A stretch of 37,811 nt of DNA from Perkinsus marinus ATCC 50983. Taxonomy: Eukaryota > Perkinsozoa > Perkinsida > Perkinsidae. The stretch lies in the NCBI RefSeq assembly GCF_000006405.1, contig NW_003202385.1, positions 401,587 to 439,397 on the forward strand, given 5' to 3'. A model generated the notes under the pieces. It worked only from the letters and a program-made list of their open reading frames with translations. It was not told where the DNA came from and did not search any database. Positions 17,745-29,773 of the stretch are shown here, one piece after another. The translations under genes and the position numbers were made by a program. How positions within the stretch are numbered: position 1 is the first letter of the stretch; every line of letters starts with the position of its first letter.

Positions 17745-19865
17745 ATGGCATGTACTAGCTCTGTATCTTACGAGCTTAACCTAAAGATTCCTTTCCAGTT
17801 ACCCAACCGAATTGGATACCGGGTCGGAAGGTGTTTTGATTTATCAATGACGTTGATAGGACCAGCCTTGGTAAAGAGTATCTTTCCAACGTGTGTAGGC
17901 TTATGTGAACCTCTAGATACTATTGGCATTCTCCCTGTATGGATTTTGTACCTACACCTACTTTGCTGTCATCATTTATTACTACAACACAGCATGGGTT
18001 TGGCTAGGCGCCACGGCCGTTGGCATCTTCCTCCTACTCAACATGATATACAATTACGCACAGGTAGTCGGATTCTCCCGTTATTCTATCAGAAACTGCA
18101 CCCTAGGCGGTCCGAACCTCCCCTGGAGTACCCCCTGTATGCGACCCTGAAGCTCCATCGGGGGATGATGATGGTAGCAGGACACCCCACGTAGCGAGGC
18201 GATCCCTCATGTCTTCTCAGACATTGAGGAGCTTGCTTTAAGGAGCGCGTTGCAATTACGGTTGGCGAAGAACGGGATTGCTTATCAAGGCTTCGCCGAT
18301 AGTGACAACTCTGGTAGGCTCAAGAATTGCTGGGAAGGCAAATCACGATGAGCAATTGGAGAAGAGTGGGCTTGTGTAATCGATTACTTGAATTTGGATG
18401 AAAAACTCTGGTTGAATTCGGAAGATTTCAGCACGGTGTGGATCAAAGCATGTGGGAATTCATCACTCCATCGTTCACACTTGTTCACCTGGCTCGGTTG
18501 GGCAGGCGTGATTCGAATCTTTCAGGATGCTGTCAATGGTTAGTTGGGGGTTTACCTCAACACGTGGTGTTTTCAGATGATGATACTACCGGCCCTCCCC
18601 CTTCTTCCTCTTCCTCATCGGCAGCGAGTCCCTTCCCACTGTGCCGGAAGTGCAATAGGTAGTCGAGGGTAGGGGGTATACAACGCATAGGATGCCTTTC
18701 CTCTAAAGCCATCTCGTGATGGAGATCTGCCATCTCTAAGACTCTCTTAGAATAGGCGTTTACGCCAGGTGGACACTTTAAAGTATTAGCGTTGGAGCGT
18801 TCATGGATGCACAGTGGTGGATCGATTGACTGATTTCGTGGCTCGTGGTAAATTTCTCAGGTACAAGCCTCCACGAGCACACCACTGTTCAGTATGTAAA
18901 GTATGTGTGTTGAAGATGGACCATCACTGCCCATGGCTCAATAATTGTGTTGGGCACCGAAACTACAAGTACCAAAGCCGAGGACGGGTTCAGTGTCGTG
19001 TAATGAATTCAATAGCGACGTTGCGTATTCGGCCAGAGTTTTGTTCCCGAATTCGTAATTATTTACCCGCTAAACATTGAGTTTAATCGCCGATGATCTA
19101 CAGTCTTCCTCTGAGGCAACCTCAGCGGTTGAACATTAGATGGCGCTCGTGTGAGGCCTTCCTGAGCATCTTCCTGTTGCTACCTAAGGTACTTCTATCT
19201 CTTCCTACTGTACCTAGAGCTATGCTGTCTATTTGTGATCCTCATATTCTTCAACCCCTTCTATACGGTGATGTTCCCAGCACGAGGGGCTCCTCGATGG
19301 GACGTGTCCATCGGCTACAAACAAGTGATAATTTCGTGGCGCGCGACATATTATTAGGCTCTTTCAGGCAGTAGCGATGTCATTTGTCATCTGCCTAGCG
19401 ATGGTCATTGCCGTTGGCATCCTTCTTGGCTTCCACACATATCTAGTACTCACGAATCAGACCACGATAGACTTCCAGTCCAACGCATATGAGGCTAGAG
19501 TGGCTAAACAGCAGGGGCGACTTTTCATGTAGTGCTCAGGACAGTGTCGTCGTCGATGGTTGTGATTGATTTGATTTTCATTACCAGAAATCCTTTCGAT
19601 TTGGGACGGGCCAGGAATTTCCATCAAGTTTTTGGAGACTGCGCGTTCTGTTCATTCCGATGGATGATACCGTGGGCCAATTCGAAGGTGAGCCGTCACG
19701 CGCCACGAAATTATGATGGTCCGTCATTTTCAGCCGGCCCCTAATTGTGATGGTTACATCTGGCCGACTATTGGCGCTCGAGGACATCCTCGAGGTAGTG
19801 ACGGAGGTAGTTGGAGCAGTGTCCGTCGCCACAAAGGCCCTGCTTCCCGTAACCCTGCAGAGTGA
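17745..19865 (+). CDS. DHHC-type protein S-palmitoyltransferase, ten exons
   Basis: Exons inferred at 17745-17870, 17917-18063, 18107-18173, 18221-18313, 18577-18658, 18861-18968, 19189-19324, 19368-19528, 19588-19687 and 19734-19865. All phases agree and give 383 residues. In order: two N-terminal spans, a VRTSPGVPP turn (normally TDPG), an acidic/Ser-rich insert, then the Cys-rich domain starting CRKC and ending with Asp-His-His-Cys at about 192-195. Two more spans follow, then [10 protein letters not shown] (the TTxE motif with Asp for Glu), [17 protein letters not shown], and a CDGYIWPT end like the GDGxxFP end of the family. The enzyme acylates cysteines of membrane proteins, usually at Golgi or plasma membrane. 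Most introns are 43-60 nt; three are 202-263 nt. The start Met is the first in frame and less certain. Confidence 0.87.
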
Positions 19866-19962
19866 GCGTACCGTTCCATATGACACAGTTTGCAATGAAG
19901 GCATGTTGAGTGTGTAGACCAGCTCCTTAGGGGGGCAATGGTTATTCTTAGTAGTGGTAGTA

Positions 19963-21706
19963 ATGACCAGCCCTCCGCACCTCCCCAGCGTTGATTTGAA
20001 GGAGGAACTCGTTGATGGCCATCGTGAGGTGATAAAGTAAGTCAATTACAGGAGAGGACAGCGGGCTGAAGAGCTTCTTAGCAAGAGCTCTCGGTGGAAT
20101 CTGGCAACATTGTTATTACAGAAACGTGGCTGGCTACCAGGTCCACTACAGAGGCGGTCATCGAGACAGCGGAGACCGTAGGCAGTGGCAGCCCATTCTC
20201 TTGTCTATCCTCTGCAGACAGCAGTAGCGGCTATCATGTGAGGTTGATACTCAAAACGGGCGCTTCGAGATTCATTCAGATCATCGAAAAGCGTTTGAGC
20301 GAAGCGGTGTTGGCGATGCTTGAACTTGTTGAACGTGATCAAGGCGGAGAAGAGCCCTCGGAAGAAATACGCAAGGTAAGGCCTAGTCGCGGTCGTTGAG
20401 GAATTGTAAGATTGCAATATTTTGTTAATAGGTTATTATAGAACGTCTGCGTAGTGTCGTCGCTGATCTCCTGTCGGGAGCTAGATTGTCCACTGAGAGA
20501 AGTTCGGCATGCAGGCATCTCGTATCTGCACTAAACTTGGTAGTTAGAGTCTTCGAGTACCCCAAGGAGGAGCGGGAGGCCGCCATAAAGGAGGTGAATG
20601 GGAGCTTTTTATCGGATGACATTTGACGAGATTGCCGGCTTTTCACAGGCTCTGTTAGCTCTCCGAGGTGTGGTAGCATCCTGTCCACTCACGCAGCATT
20701 CGCCTGATAGAATGACGGCTGAGGCTCAGGACAGTGTCTTGGCGGCTGCAGGGATAGTCTATGTGGGACTAGCACTGTAGACATTCTCTGGATATCCGAA
20801 TTGGATAATTCTCCTCAGCAGATACCAGAACTGTAAGGAGCCATGTACGGCAAACCGCTCGAGAGCTCAGGATGGCCTGGGATTCCTGCATCGTTCGAGT
20901 GATGTTCGGGAGGAATTCGAAGGGTAGGGGTTGAGCCATCGGCTATGGTTAGCATTGATTTAGGTACATTACACACCTCTACAGGGAAGTTCATTTTCCT
21001 CACGCTGACAGCACTGAGTGGCCTGAGGCTACCGGTCTTGTACGGTTAGTGAGGCGACTGAATGATATGGTGTGGGCAGCTGAGGTCACTGATAGTGATG
21101 CGGTGGGTACTGAATTGATAGTCGAGGACATAGAGTGGGCGTCTCAGGCAAACTTTGTCCATCCTGTAGTGTGTCTACCGGCCAGTAAGGTGGTGATAGC
21201 CCCTGTTAGCGAGTGTTTGGAGGGCATCAGAAAAGGCGGAGCGATGCTACTTGATTTTAATGTCACTAAAGTTGAGCATGATGTTATTTATACTATGTGG
21301 TTTTCATCAGATGTAGGTTATATTTATGCATACCATTCCCTTCGTACATCCTCTCTCAGGATGGATCTGTAAGGTGGCAAATTGACTACACTTACGACCA
21401 CTTTCTCGACCTTTCCCGTCGTTTGGCGAAAGCCAACCCAAAGTGTCCGCCTTTGCCGGCCACGAGGTATTCCCTCATCACTACCATACTCAGCCATCAC
21501 GATGACATTGATGATCAACTAACCAGCGACCTCGGTCATTGGGTACTGCCACCGGGCTCCTCCACTACTTTATTGTGTTTTATCAGGTGAAGAACATCGT
21601 GGAGTCGGAGGGGGGCCCTATTATCGAACAGGCCTTCGGGTTGGGAGCAGCCCTGAGGAGACCCATCGAGAGAGGCAATTCAGAACTTGAAGACCATCGA
21701 AGTTGA
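19963..21706 (+). CDS. Helical protein with PX-like phosphoinositide-binding domain
   Basis: Start probably at 19963 (Met-Thr-Ser-Pro-Pro), about 100 bp after the DHHC stop; an in-frame extension back to 19750 through a 42-nt intron would overlap the DHHC last exon. Well-phased exons: to 20028, 20082-20375, 20432-20593, then 20649 to about 20756. After an unresolved stretch come an exon ending at 21312, then 21360-21542 and 21587-21706. The last three read KVEHDVIYTMWFSSD, DGSVRWQIDYTYDHFLDLS, CPPLPATR and GHWVKNIVESEGG. This is the order of a PX domain: strand, RRYSDF-like helix start, PPLP loop, C-terminal helix. The usual RRY is replaced by DYTYDHF, so lipid binding is uncertain. The upstream half is predicted helical and unrecognised. 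PX proteins act in endosomal sorting. Confidence 0.5.
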
Positions 21707-22460
21707 TTAATACTAACATGCAGCATGTCAGGATTGGTCTTCCTTGATGTTGGGTTATCTATAGGGGTATATAAGCGAAACAATTTCAACCTCTGCAGAA
21801 ACGAGGCGGTCGTGAATAGAATTATGCTAAGCTGTCCGAACAACCTAAACGAGGCAGACCCCCTCCTCCTCTTGGGTTGAAGAAATGATGCCGATTGAAA
21901 GTAGTCAATGAACCGAGAAAGGGAAGACGACCAAAAGTGAAGAGGCTCGGTGAAGCAGAGAAATGTGACAAATTGGTGTGGCGTGCTAGAGTCTACCCAC
22001 GGTCGCCACTACTACGTACAGCGTATGGAGGGGATGGGATGGCGTGCCTCGCCGGGATGGCGAACCTATTACTTGCCAGAGTTTGTACCGAGAAGGAAGA
22101 AGGCTGTTGGGGATCGGGTATCGAAGAGGACAATGGACAGAGGCAATGATCCAAGGGATGTGTTCGACCCTGGAGTCCCCCGTGGACTATGCTGACCATT
22201 GATTGTTTATGATAGTCTTACTTGCGTTATTCAGTGCAATAGGTCTACGATGAAACTCCGATAGAGAATCAACTTCGATGACCTGTCGATGTGAACGCGG
22301 TTCTCTGGCCCCTGCTGTTCAAATCAAACCATAACTATGGTGCAGCCTCCAAATCAGGATGGCGAATGTTTTCTAAGCACCATCGCCAAACCGATAGCAT
22401 TACGAAGGACTATCAACTCGAGTCGGTGGTTGCAAACGGCACTGCTATCAAGCATGCGTC
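21707..22460. other. Intergenic region between convergent genes
   Basis: About 750 bp separating the plus-strand PX-like gene from the minus-strand bestrophin-like gene, thus 3' flanks of both. A plus-strand frame around 21895-22195 begins with a basic GRRPKVKR stretch and may be a further exon of the upstream gene or a separate small gene; no family is recognised. A TACTAAC branch-point-like word at about 21712 hints that the PX gene may splice onward past 21706. Confidence 0.4.
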
Positions 22461-23495
22461 TTAGACATCCTTCTTGCTGTCTTGTGGGCGGCGGCGACTA
22501 GATCGCCTGGGCTGGGGAGGCTTATCCCGTTGGGCCTCCTCTACGATCGATTGGCCCACAAGGGACTCCACAGTAGCAACAGTGTTCAACCAAAACTTGT
22601 TCAGATTGAAGCCTCTAGTTGAATTGAGCACATAGTCTGTAGTGAGCAGCCAAGTATGCATGATAATAAAAATGGACGATGAAATGATGATGACAGCATG
22701 AGTGTCATGGTTGGCGAGGGGTGCTACGTACCCGAACGGCATGAAAAGTAGAAAAGCCCACGTACCCCCGTGGACAATCCAGGACAGAGTCGGCGGCACT
22801 GGAGTACTCAGATACATCATAGAGTCGCCTGCGCAGCCCCGACAGACAGTAAGGTCAGCTTGAACAGACAGTCGCACGTGGGAGGGTATATCCTTGATGG
22901 CCGCGAGGTTACGTAGAAAGCATGAGTACACTGCGGGGACCGACAACGGCCGGGCTATGGTGTCAGATTTCTTTAGCAACCCCATAGCCTCTAGCGCTTC
23001 GACTTGATCTTCCCCTCGACCGCCCGTTAGTTCAATAAGATGTATTGCGTAGCTGAGGAGGAGCAGTCGGTAGAGATCCAAGTGCTCTGCCATGCCCTCG
23101 CCAGTCAAGATGACGGTGATATCGATCGAGCGTCCTGCAGCGTGGGCAGTGAGGGTCCGCAGAGCCCACCAACGGGAAAAGCTGGCAGTGGTGTAGAAGC
23201 CGAATAGGAGGCCCAAGATGATCGAGAAGACGCTCCAGAGCTTGTCGAGGGAGGCCAGATGTAGGATGACGTCCTCCATGAAAGGGGCATGGGCGAGCAT
23301 GCTGAGGCCCAATACGTACAGGAGAGTAGGGACGACGAAGGCCAGTGCAGAGACGCTGGTGGAACCGACCGCCGCGGCAGAGAAGGGGTAGGGCAGAAGA
23401 CTCATCGCGGAAAAATGCTTCGAGACGTATACTCTTCCGAATTGACCGGAGACCAAGACAATTACAATAGTGAAAATGTGACAATGAAGATGCAA
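22461..23495 (-). CDS. Bestrophin-like anion channel
   Basis: Intron-less frame of 344 residues (a later Met31 is an alternative start). Residues 95-110, GLLFGFYTTASFSRWW, match the bestrophin signature (GFYV...V.RWW) at the end of the second span. Hydrophobic segments at about 5-17, 48-70, 87-104 and two near the middle-C region (WAFLLFMPFGYVAPLA; AVIIISSSIFIIMHTWLL) fit the four-helix bestrophin plan. The tail is basic (RRSSRRRP). Bestrophins form pentameric chloride/bicarbonate channels of the plasma membrane or organelles. The protein is shorter than animal bestrophins and nearer the bacterial/plant/protist size. Gating residues cannot be assigned by eye. Confidence 0.7.
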   Translation of the reverse strand: MHLHCHIFTIVIVLVSGQFGRVYVSKHFSAMSLLPYPFSAAAVGSTSVSALAFVVPTLLYVLGLSMLAHAPFMEDVILHLASLDKLWSVFSIILGLLFGFYTTASFSRWWALRTLTAHAAGRSIDITVILTGEGMAEHLDLYRLLLLSYAIHLIELTGGRGEDQVEALEAMGLLKKSDTIARPLSVPAVYSCFLRNLAAIKDIPSHVRLSVQADLTVCRGCAGDSMMYLSTPVPPTLSWIVHGGTWAFLLFMPFGYVAPLANHDTHAVIIISSSIFIIMHTWLLTTDYVLNSTRGFNLNKFWLNTVATVESLVGQSIVEEAQRDKPPQPRRSSRRRPQDSKKDV

Positions 23496-23741
23496 TCATT
23501 CCCTGGCGCGTGATGACCTTGCCGCAAGAGAATTCATTCGCTCTTCTGAGGTTATTGTTCGAGGGACTGTCTTAGCGTCGTCAGCCTCTACCAGGCCCCT
23601 TCCTAGTGGGCCTATACGACGGTAGCTCTCCTCCTCCTCCTCCACCGTCCCAGAAGCCTCTACTTGCTCGGTTCACAGTGTCACCCTTGTGTGGTCGAGG
23701 CCTGACATTGCTAAGCTGTTCAAAACACAATAGGACGATAG

Positions 23742-24470
23742 CTACCCGTGGGTCTCCTCTCTCCGACGCTCTGCCTCCTTCTCCTGCCACTCATGACTAG
23801 CCTTGATTCGGGTGGCATCGGCCTCTAATCTGTCGAGATAGGCCAGACGTTCCTTCGGAGGATTCAGATGTTCAGCAGGACCTAATAAGACGTGATAAAG
23901 GGACTCAACAAGAACCAAACACGGACCACTCCCTTCTTCCACTGGCGTCCTCCCCGAAGCCGTCTCCTTATTAGTGATGTAGTGGTAAACCACATACCCC
24001 ACAACAGCGCATAGGATGATAGCCACCGGAGACACCGGTGGCAACAGCCAACTGTTCTCAGTGGGCCGGGACGGCGCTGAAGCAACAGAAGATGACGTTG
24101 ATGATGCTTAGCGACTACCCTCAATGGCTTCAGTAGCATCCTCTGGTGGTATTCCTTCCTCGATGAGCTGAGATTGAGAGAGTAAACTGAGATCGCGGTC
24201 ACACCCTACCTCCGTGGGGAGGCACCGTATACTATGCATTCCACTCAGTGCAAGCCGCCTTTGGTCTTTGCTCTCTGGCGGCAATGGTAGGGCCGGTAAA
24301 ATCTCTACAAGAGTGATAGCAGCCAATCGCATACAATCTGGTCTACCTCGGCCTCTCTTCTCTGTTATGAGGGAGTCCACTGGTACACACTCAACTGCTG
24401 CAGAAGAGGGGTAGTGAAGGCAGAAGCCAGGAGGACACAGGTGTTGGAGTTCGCCTATCGCAGAGTACAT
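23742..24470 (-). CDS. Small single-span membrane protein, unrecognised
   Basis: Two exons with a 42-nt intron (24077-24118, phases agree). The first exon's upstream limit is uncertain: it is open back to 24470, and an exon further 5' is possible because the RAD5 stop at 24743 leaves room. The C-terminal part has one membrane span (PVAIILCAVVGYVVYHYI), then about 80 mostly charged residues ending in a Glu/Arg-rich helix. The N-terminal part has Leu/Pro-rich stretches and QLIEEGIPPEDATEAIE. No family recognised; the single span followed by a cytosolic helix suggests an organelle membrane adaptor, which is inference only. Confidence 0.5.
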
Positions 24471-24742
24471 CTACCGGAAGGTCTAGGTGCTACAGAAGAC
24501 ATCTCACCTCCAGAAGCGGGAGTGATCTCCCTACCGAGGCAGCCAACAAGGACTGAACTCCACGTTAGGAAGAGTCTCATTAGGGATGAATCAAAAGGAA
24601 AAGCTCCGACTCGATCCCCTCACATAGCTGGAAGGATCCTAAGTTGCCACCGACGTTCGACGCGACTACCCGGTCTCAGATTGACACACTCCGCACACGA
24701 CCCTCTCTTTGCAAGAAAGTCGGCTTCATTGCAGCATTCCAC

Positions 24743-27700
24743 TTAATTGAAATCCTCACGTGATTTGCCTCCCCGCAGCTCCATCGTTCCAGGCTTGAAG
24801 AGCATCTTCATCTCCTCCAGTGTTAGACTACGACCATCGTCCTTCTGTAAAGCAGCCGCATCGCTCGCGTCGAAGGCCATGTTAGTGAGGCGACTCTTGC
24901 CTGCTTGAAGACTCATGATACGTTGATCAATCGAGTCACGCACAACGAAGCGGTAGATTCTAACAGTGTGCTGTTGGCCGAGACGATGGACTCTCATCAT
25001 AGCCTGCTCTTCTACGGCCGGATTCCACCACAGGTCTAGCAAGTACAGGGTCCTTCCTGCGGTCAGGTTGAGCCCGACGCCGCCGGCTCGCAAAGATACC
25101 AACAACACCTTCCCTTGTGTCGTGCTGTCTCCATCGTCCTCAGGCTCCGACACTTCCACCTCCCCACAGGCATCCAAAGCGTCCGCCAGGACTGGTCGGA
25201 TTTCGCTCTTGGTCGTCTTGTGGTTAAACCAGGCAACATTGCTCTGCCGCTCGTTCTGGTTTTGTTTGCCAGTGATAAGCCGGTAAGGGACTTGGTTAAG
25301 ATCCAGCATGTGCGATATCATCCAGAGGTAAGATGTCCACTGGGAGAAGACCACCACGTTCCAACCTCTTCTCACATCCCTCTTTACGTATCGCAGCAGC
25401 TTCATCATTTTAGAACTCAAACGGAATTTATATTTAACCGCATCGTCTTCCGGAGGTTTCTCATCGGCATCATCCTGGAACTGACTGTTCGCATTGACCA
25501 TCGCCTGTGTTGGAATGACTTGGAGGGAGTCTATGGATACCGGCTTCCGGCACACAGGGCAGGTTCCTGCCCGTCTGATGCACGCGTTTGCACAGGGTTG
25601 GCACATCGTATGGCCACACACTGTCAACACAGGCTGCTTCTTTACGTTGCTGCTGCTGAGTGCCTCGAGGCAGATGACGCACTCTGGAAGGGACTCAGAC
25701 ACCTTCATGTCGTCAATGACCTTTTTCAAGTAGTCCTTCCTGTGGGGCGAGGTATCTCTAGGGTCACCCATGAACCTATCGTAGAGCTCATCGAGGTTAG
25801 CTGCCATGCTAGAGCCATCTCCTGGACGCGCGTTATCTTCGTCTTCGGTCGGCACCCTACCCATGACCTACCCAGAAGAGGGACTTTCCAACAATTAGTG
25901 AAAGATGTCGAAGGTGCAGTACGGTAATGGAAGAGGAGTATCGGCAATCGAATGTGCTGCGAATGAACGACCCACAAGAGGCAACCTCACCTTAGCGAGC
26001 TTGGATGGTATACAGAGGATAGGATGACAGAGTGCTTGGCGGAGTCGTAGGATAAGATTGAGTATCTGACGACCCATCAAGCGTGCCGCCTACGGTTGCT
26101 ACTGCGGCCTGCCACCTTCATTCTGTGCAGATTCTCCGAATGCTCAATGAAGCTGTTGAACTCAAGATGGCTTCGCCAGAAAAGATAGGTGTACAGCCTC
26201 TCCTCATCGGCATCTAGGGGGATTTCTAACGTGCGCACCATCTGAGAAGACGACCACATCCATTCGTTCACCTAGCGGCTTCCATGACTAGCAGCCACGG
26301 AGTGACCACCACTGTGAGTGGTCTGACCTTATCTGGCATCTGCACCAAGGGTTGGCCATTGGAATCTTTGGTTTCCTTGGTTCTTCTTATCATGATACGG
26401 GACAACATATTATGCAGAGCAGCTCGACCCGCTTGATCCCCTTCCTTCACAGGGTCCACTATATGCCGCTTGTAGAAGGCGAACGACGACCACGGCTCGA
26501 CGTGGAGGAACTGACAAGGGCAGGGCATCATGAAGAGTGCTCTTCGTGATGTGAGCATGGCGGCTACTTGTATGATTGGGAAAAGGTCCTCCAAAGTATT
26601 CTGGACAGGAGTACCTAGAGGGCCTCAGTCATCCAATAGATGGTACGAGATTAAGCTTACCCGATAGACACCAGAGACGATCCCCATGGAGACAAGTCCG
26701 CACCACTCGAGAGATCGCCGTAACTCGTGACTTTATCAAGTGACACTCATCCAATACTATACGCCGCCACCGAATGTGCTGGAAAGAGTTTAGTTCAGGA
26801 GGAAGGGAACAGGTCTGCCCACTTTCATGATGTCCGGTCCATCCCGTGTGACGACGCCGTAGGTGGTCATCACGAGGCCGGCCCTCTCTGCTACTGCGAC
26901 TAGCTCCTCAGGACTGCGTATCCTATCGTTTCCGTAGTATTGGAAAGGCTTACCTGCGTGTGATAATGCTCGGGCTGAGATGGATGACAGTTCCATTGAA
27001 TGAAATGCATTCTATCGTAGAACGGCCGAGCATTCTTTTGATGAGAAAATATTAGCAGTATCGTCCTGTTACGCAGCTCTTTGAATGTCGACTCGCCACT
27101 GACGATTCACTGCTACTGATTCCGCTCATCTCAAAATCAACTTCCAAGTAACTTGTATTCAGCATTCAGCCAAGAGAACAGTTTCTCTTTCACTCATTGA
27201 CTGTCGGGTTATTTTTTGGTTGAAAATCCCCGAGAGCCCCAGATCATCTCTCATAAACCTCCTCAGGAGTAGTCTACTCCGATTAGCACATCACTAGCAT
27301 CTGTTAGACTGGACCCCTCAAAGCCTCTCCAGCCTACCAAATGTCTCCACATCGCCCATATGCTCGACTGCCTCGTTCTGCCATTGGTTTAGTAGTGAGA
27401 GAGGTACGACGATGAGAGTAGCTTTGGTACTCAGTCGACAATGACTCACAGCTCCCTGAAAAGAATGCTATCATGCCCAGTTGGCCCGAACTCCACACCG
27501 CCATTTACGCACGTTCATATCATAAGATTACCAAGACCATGAAAGTTGCCTACCTTCCCCGATGTCTTGGGTTGAAGACTCACACCCCGATCTAGCAGCC
27601 ATCGGTCTGTCGCGATGAGAGACAGAGCCATGATAGTCTTCCCCAGACCCATTTCATCCGCAAGAATTCCTCCCAGACAGTCTGGCGCGGCACCAGGGAA

Positions 27701-29673
27701 TTCTACTGAGGCTTCAGCCCTCGATGCATGTAGATACAGCCTGATATTGGATGAGATCTAGATGCAAAGGCGGAGCCCCTACTTGGTGCTGGGGTCCAGG
27801 GTAGGGAACTCTGCCCAAGAGGGATGTAGAGCGACCTCTTGCTTATCGACAACAGCACAATGATGAGCATCTACGACGGGCCGCATCCAAGACGTAGCAG
27901 AGAGCTCCAGCCTACCGATAGGATCAGTGTAGAGCTCGATGGCTTCTTCAGGGAGGCCACCACATTCAGCGGGCCATTCTCTCTTCATCATCCATCCTAG
28001 AGCCTGGACCTACGATGGGCCGCTTCAATAAAGATATCTCCCCGCCACCCTACTTGGTAAGGCTTGAGGTCACACGCCATGACGCCTGGCGGAGGGTACA
28101 TTTGAGGTAGGTCCAAACGCGCAAGATACTCAATGGACCCATCACGAGCCTTGAGGACCTGCAGTGGCACAACGGAAAAAATAGGACAATCTTTCATCAT
28201 GAAAACGGGATTCTTAAACTCCAAAAATCCCTCTGAGACTTGGAGGTGTGCAATCCGGAAGACACCCTCGCCTCCGAGGAACCCAAGTTGGGCCGCTTGT
28301 TGGACCGCCCAACGTCCCCCAAAGAGGAACCCCCTCTTGCGTGTGGTAACCGGCGATTACCTCCTGCATTTGAGCAGACATCTCCCCCTCTGTCTCTTCG
28401 ACCTCCTCGCTCTCGGTACCATCAGCTGCAGGCGATGGCAGGGACTCCGTATCGGGAGATGATACAGCCTTAGCGTCGGTTATGTTCCAACTAGCCTGAC
28501 ACCAGTGGCCATCAATACGACCTCCCAGAGACTCCGTCATTACCGCTCGCGTAGGCTTCAGTCCAAGGCATTCCTCATCCGTGACAAGGGACCACCAGCA
28601 GTCTCTAAGCTTATCAAATACTCCCTCTTGGTCGGCCGCGACTTCAAAAAATCGTGCCAGATGTCTCTTGTCGGCAGTAGCCTTCAAGCCACGACTGTCC
28701 ACCATGACCGTCAGCGTGACGGGTATGTTATCCCCCATCCTCACAGGACCACCAATGACCCCAGCGTATCCCGCCAGCTTCCCTACTCGAACAGTCACTG
28801 ACAATCCCAGATCGAGCATCACTAGCGGAGACAGAACCTGCGCTATCGAGCCGGGTAGGTTACCGACTTCATTGCTCGGAGGGCTCAACTGTGGTTGACT
28901 GAGCCGTGCTATTGCCGTCCCTCGGAGTACTCTGTCTCCGAGGTTGGCTGCCTTCTTTCTACCACCGGTTCGACGGAACCCTTTCGGCTCTTTGAAAGTA
29001 CAAGTCAAATTCAGTATCCTGCCGGGCTTCATCCGATTCTCCTCAGTCGACATCGGCCGCGTGCACATACAGAAAGTGTTGATCTCCCCCAAGACAGTTC
29101 CCGTACTTCTATGCTTTGCTACTAGGTCCTCTTCAGAGTCCCCACTCGAGTTCGGACTACGTGAATCGTATGATGGGTCCATCATCCATCGCATCAGATC
29201 TATCCCTCTCCGTTCGCTACTAGACGAATCATCCCGGCGTCGCTCAATCGACTCTTTCCGTCTAGGATTCGGTTCCGATAGTCGCCTGATGCTTTCCGAG
29301 CCGCTGTGCCGCGTCCGCATCACATATTCAGCCACTTTCTCAGAATCAATCTGATCAACAACTATCCATGTACTACACGAACCACAGGACAGCAGCACGA
29401 CAATCTCGAAGGAATCTAGCCCTTGTAGGCCCCCACAATAAGATCCTCATATCATTGGGAGCCGAGTCCTACCTGGGCGAAGTAAAGATCAACAGCCTTC
29501 TCCAGGTTCCCTTTCGCAGCGATGAGCAAGTCTTGTAGCCTCTCTTCGGTGGGAGTACTACCAACTAGAGCCCTGAACATCACTAGAGTCTCTGAGTCTA
29601 CACCTCCCGCCACACGCTGCCGCTTGGTAGGAGGCTGAGCTGATGACGAAGAAGATGAAGAGGAGGAGCTCAT
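24743..29673 (-). CDS. RAD5: RAD5/HLTF-type SNF2 helicase and RING ubiquitin ligase, twelve exons
   Basis: Exons: 29673-29473, 29350-28351, 28295-28054, 28009-27783, 27740-27554, 27455-27338, 26953-26823, 26778-26661, 26614-26328, 26241-26116, 26065-25991 and 25867-24743. Every phase agrees and yields 1,278 residues. Domain order: Ser-rich start with a UBA-like helix pair (about 25-65); a HIRAN-like region containing VGNLPGSIAQVLSPLV; SNF2 N-lobe starting LKPYQVQALGWMMKRE, with Walker A GGILADEMGLGKT (about 580) and Walker B VLDECH (about 712); motif III LSGTPVQNTLEDL; LILRLRQALCHP; a RING finger (Cys967 CVIC ... CGH ... CPVC); helicase C-lobe with RAGGVGLNLT and MMRVHRLGQ. RING placed inside the helicase defines the RAD5/HLTF/RAD16 group. 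HIRAN and UBA-like parts favour RAD5/HLTF, which polyubiquitinates PCNA and remodels stalled forks. Introns are 42-123 nt except one of 384 nt. Confidence 0.93.
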
Positions 29674-29773
29674 GAGCTGATCAACTAACGTGTTGTGACA
29701 CCATAGAACCGTGAGAATCTCCGCAGGCAGTTATCAGCTAGACGCCCATCTTACACGGAAACCTGTCCTGTCG

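Noticed and set aside
26077-26115. A 26-nt mini-intron in RAD5
   Set aside because: A 50-nt intron (26066-26115) gives a better family alignment (LHRMKILNLILRLRQ) and fits the local intron size class.
29452-29673. Separate small UBA-like gene upstream of the helicase
   Set aside because: It splices in phase to the HIRAN-containing exon, and RAD5-group proteins of plants carry the same N-terminal helical module.
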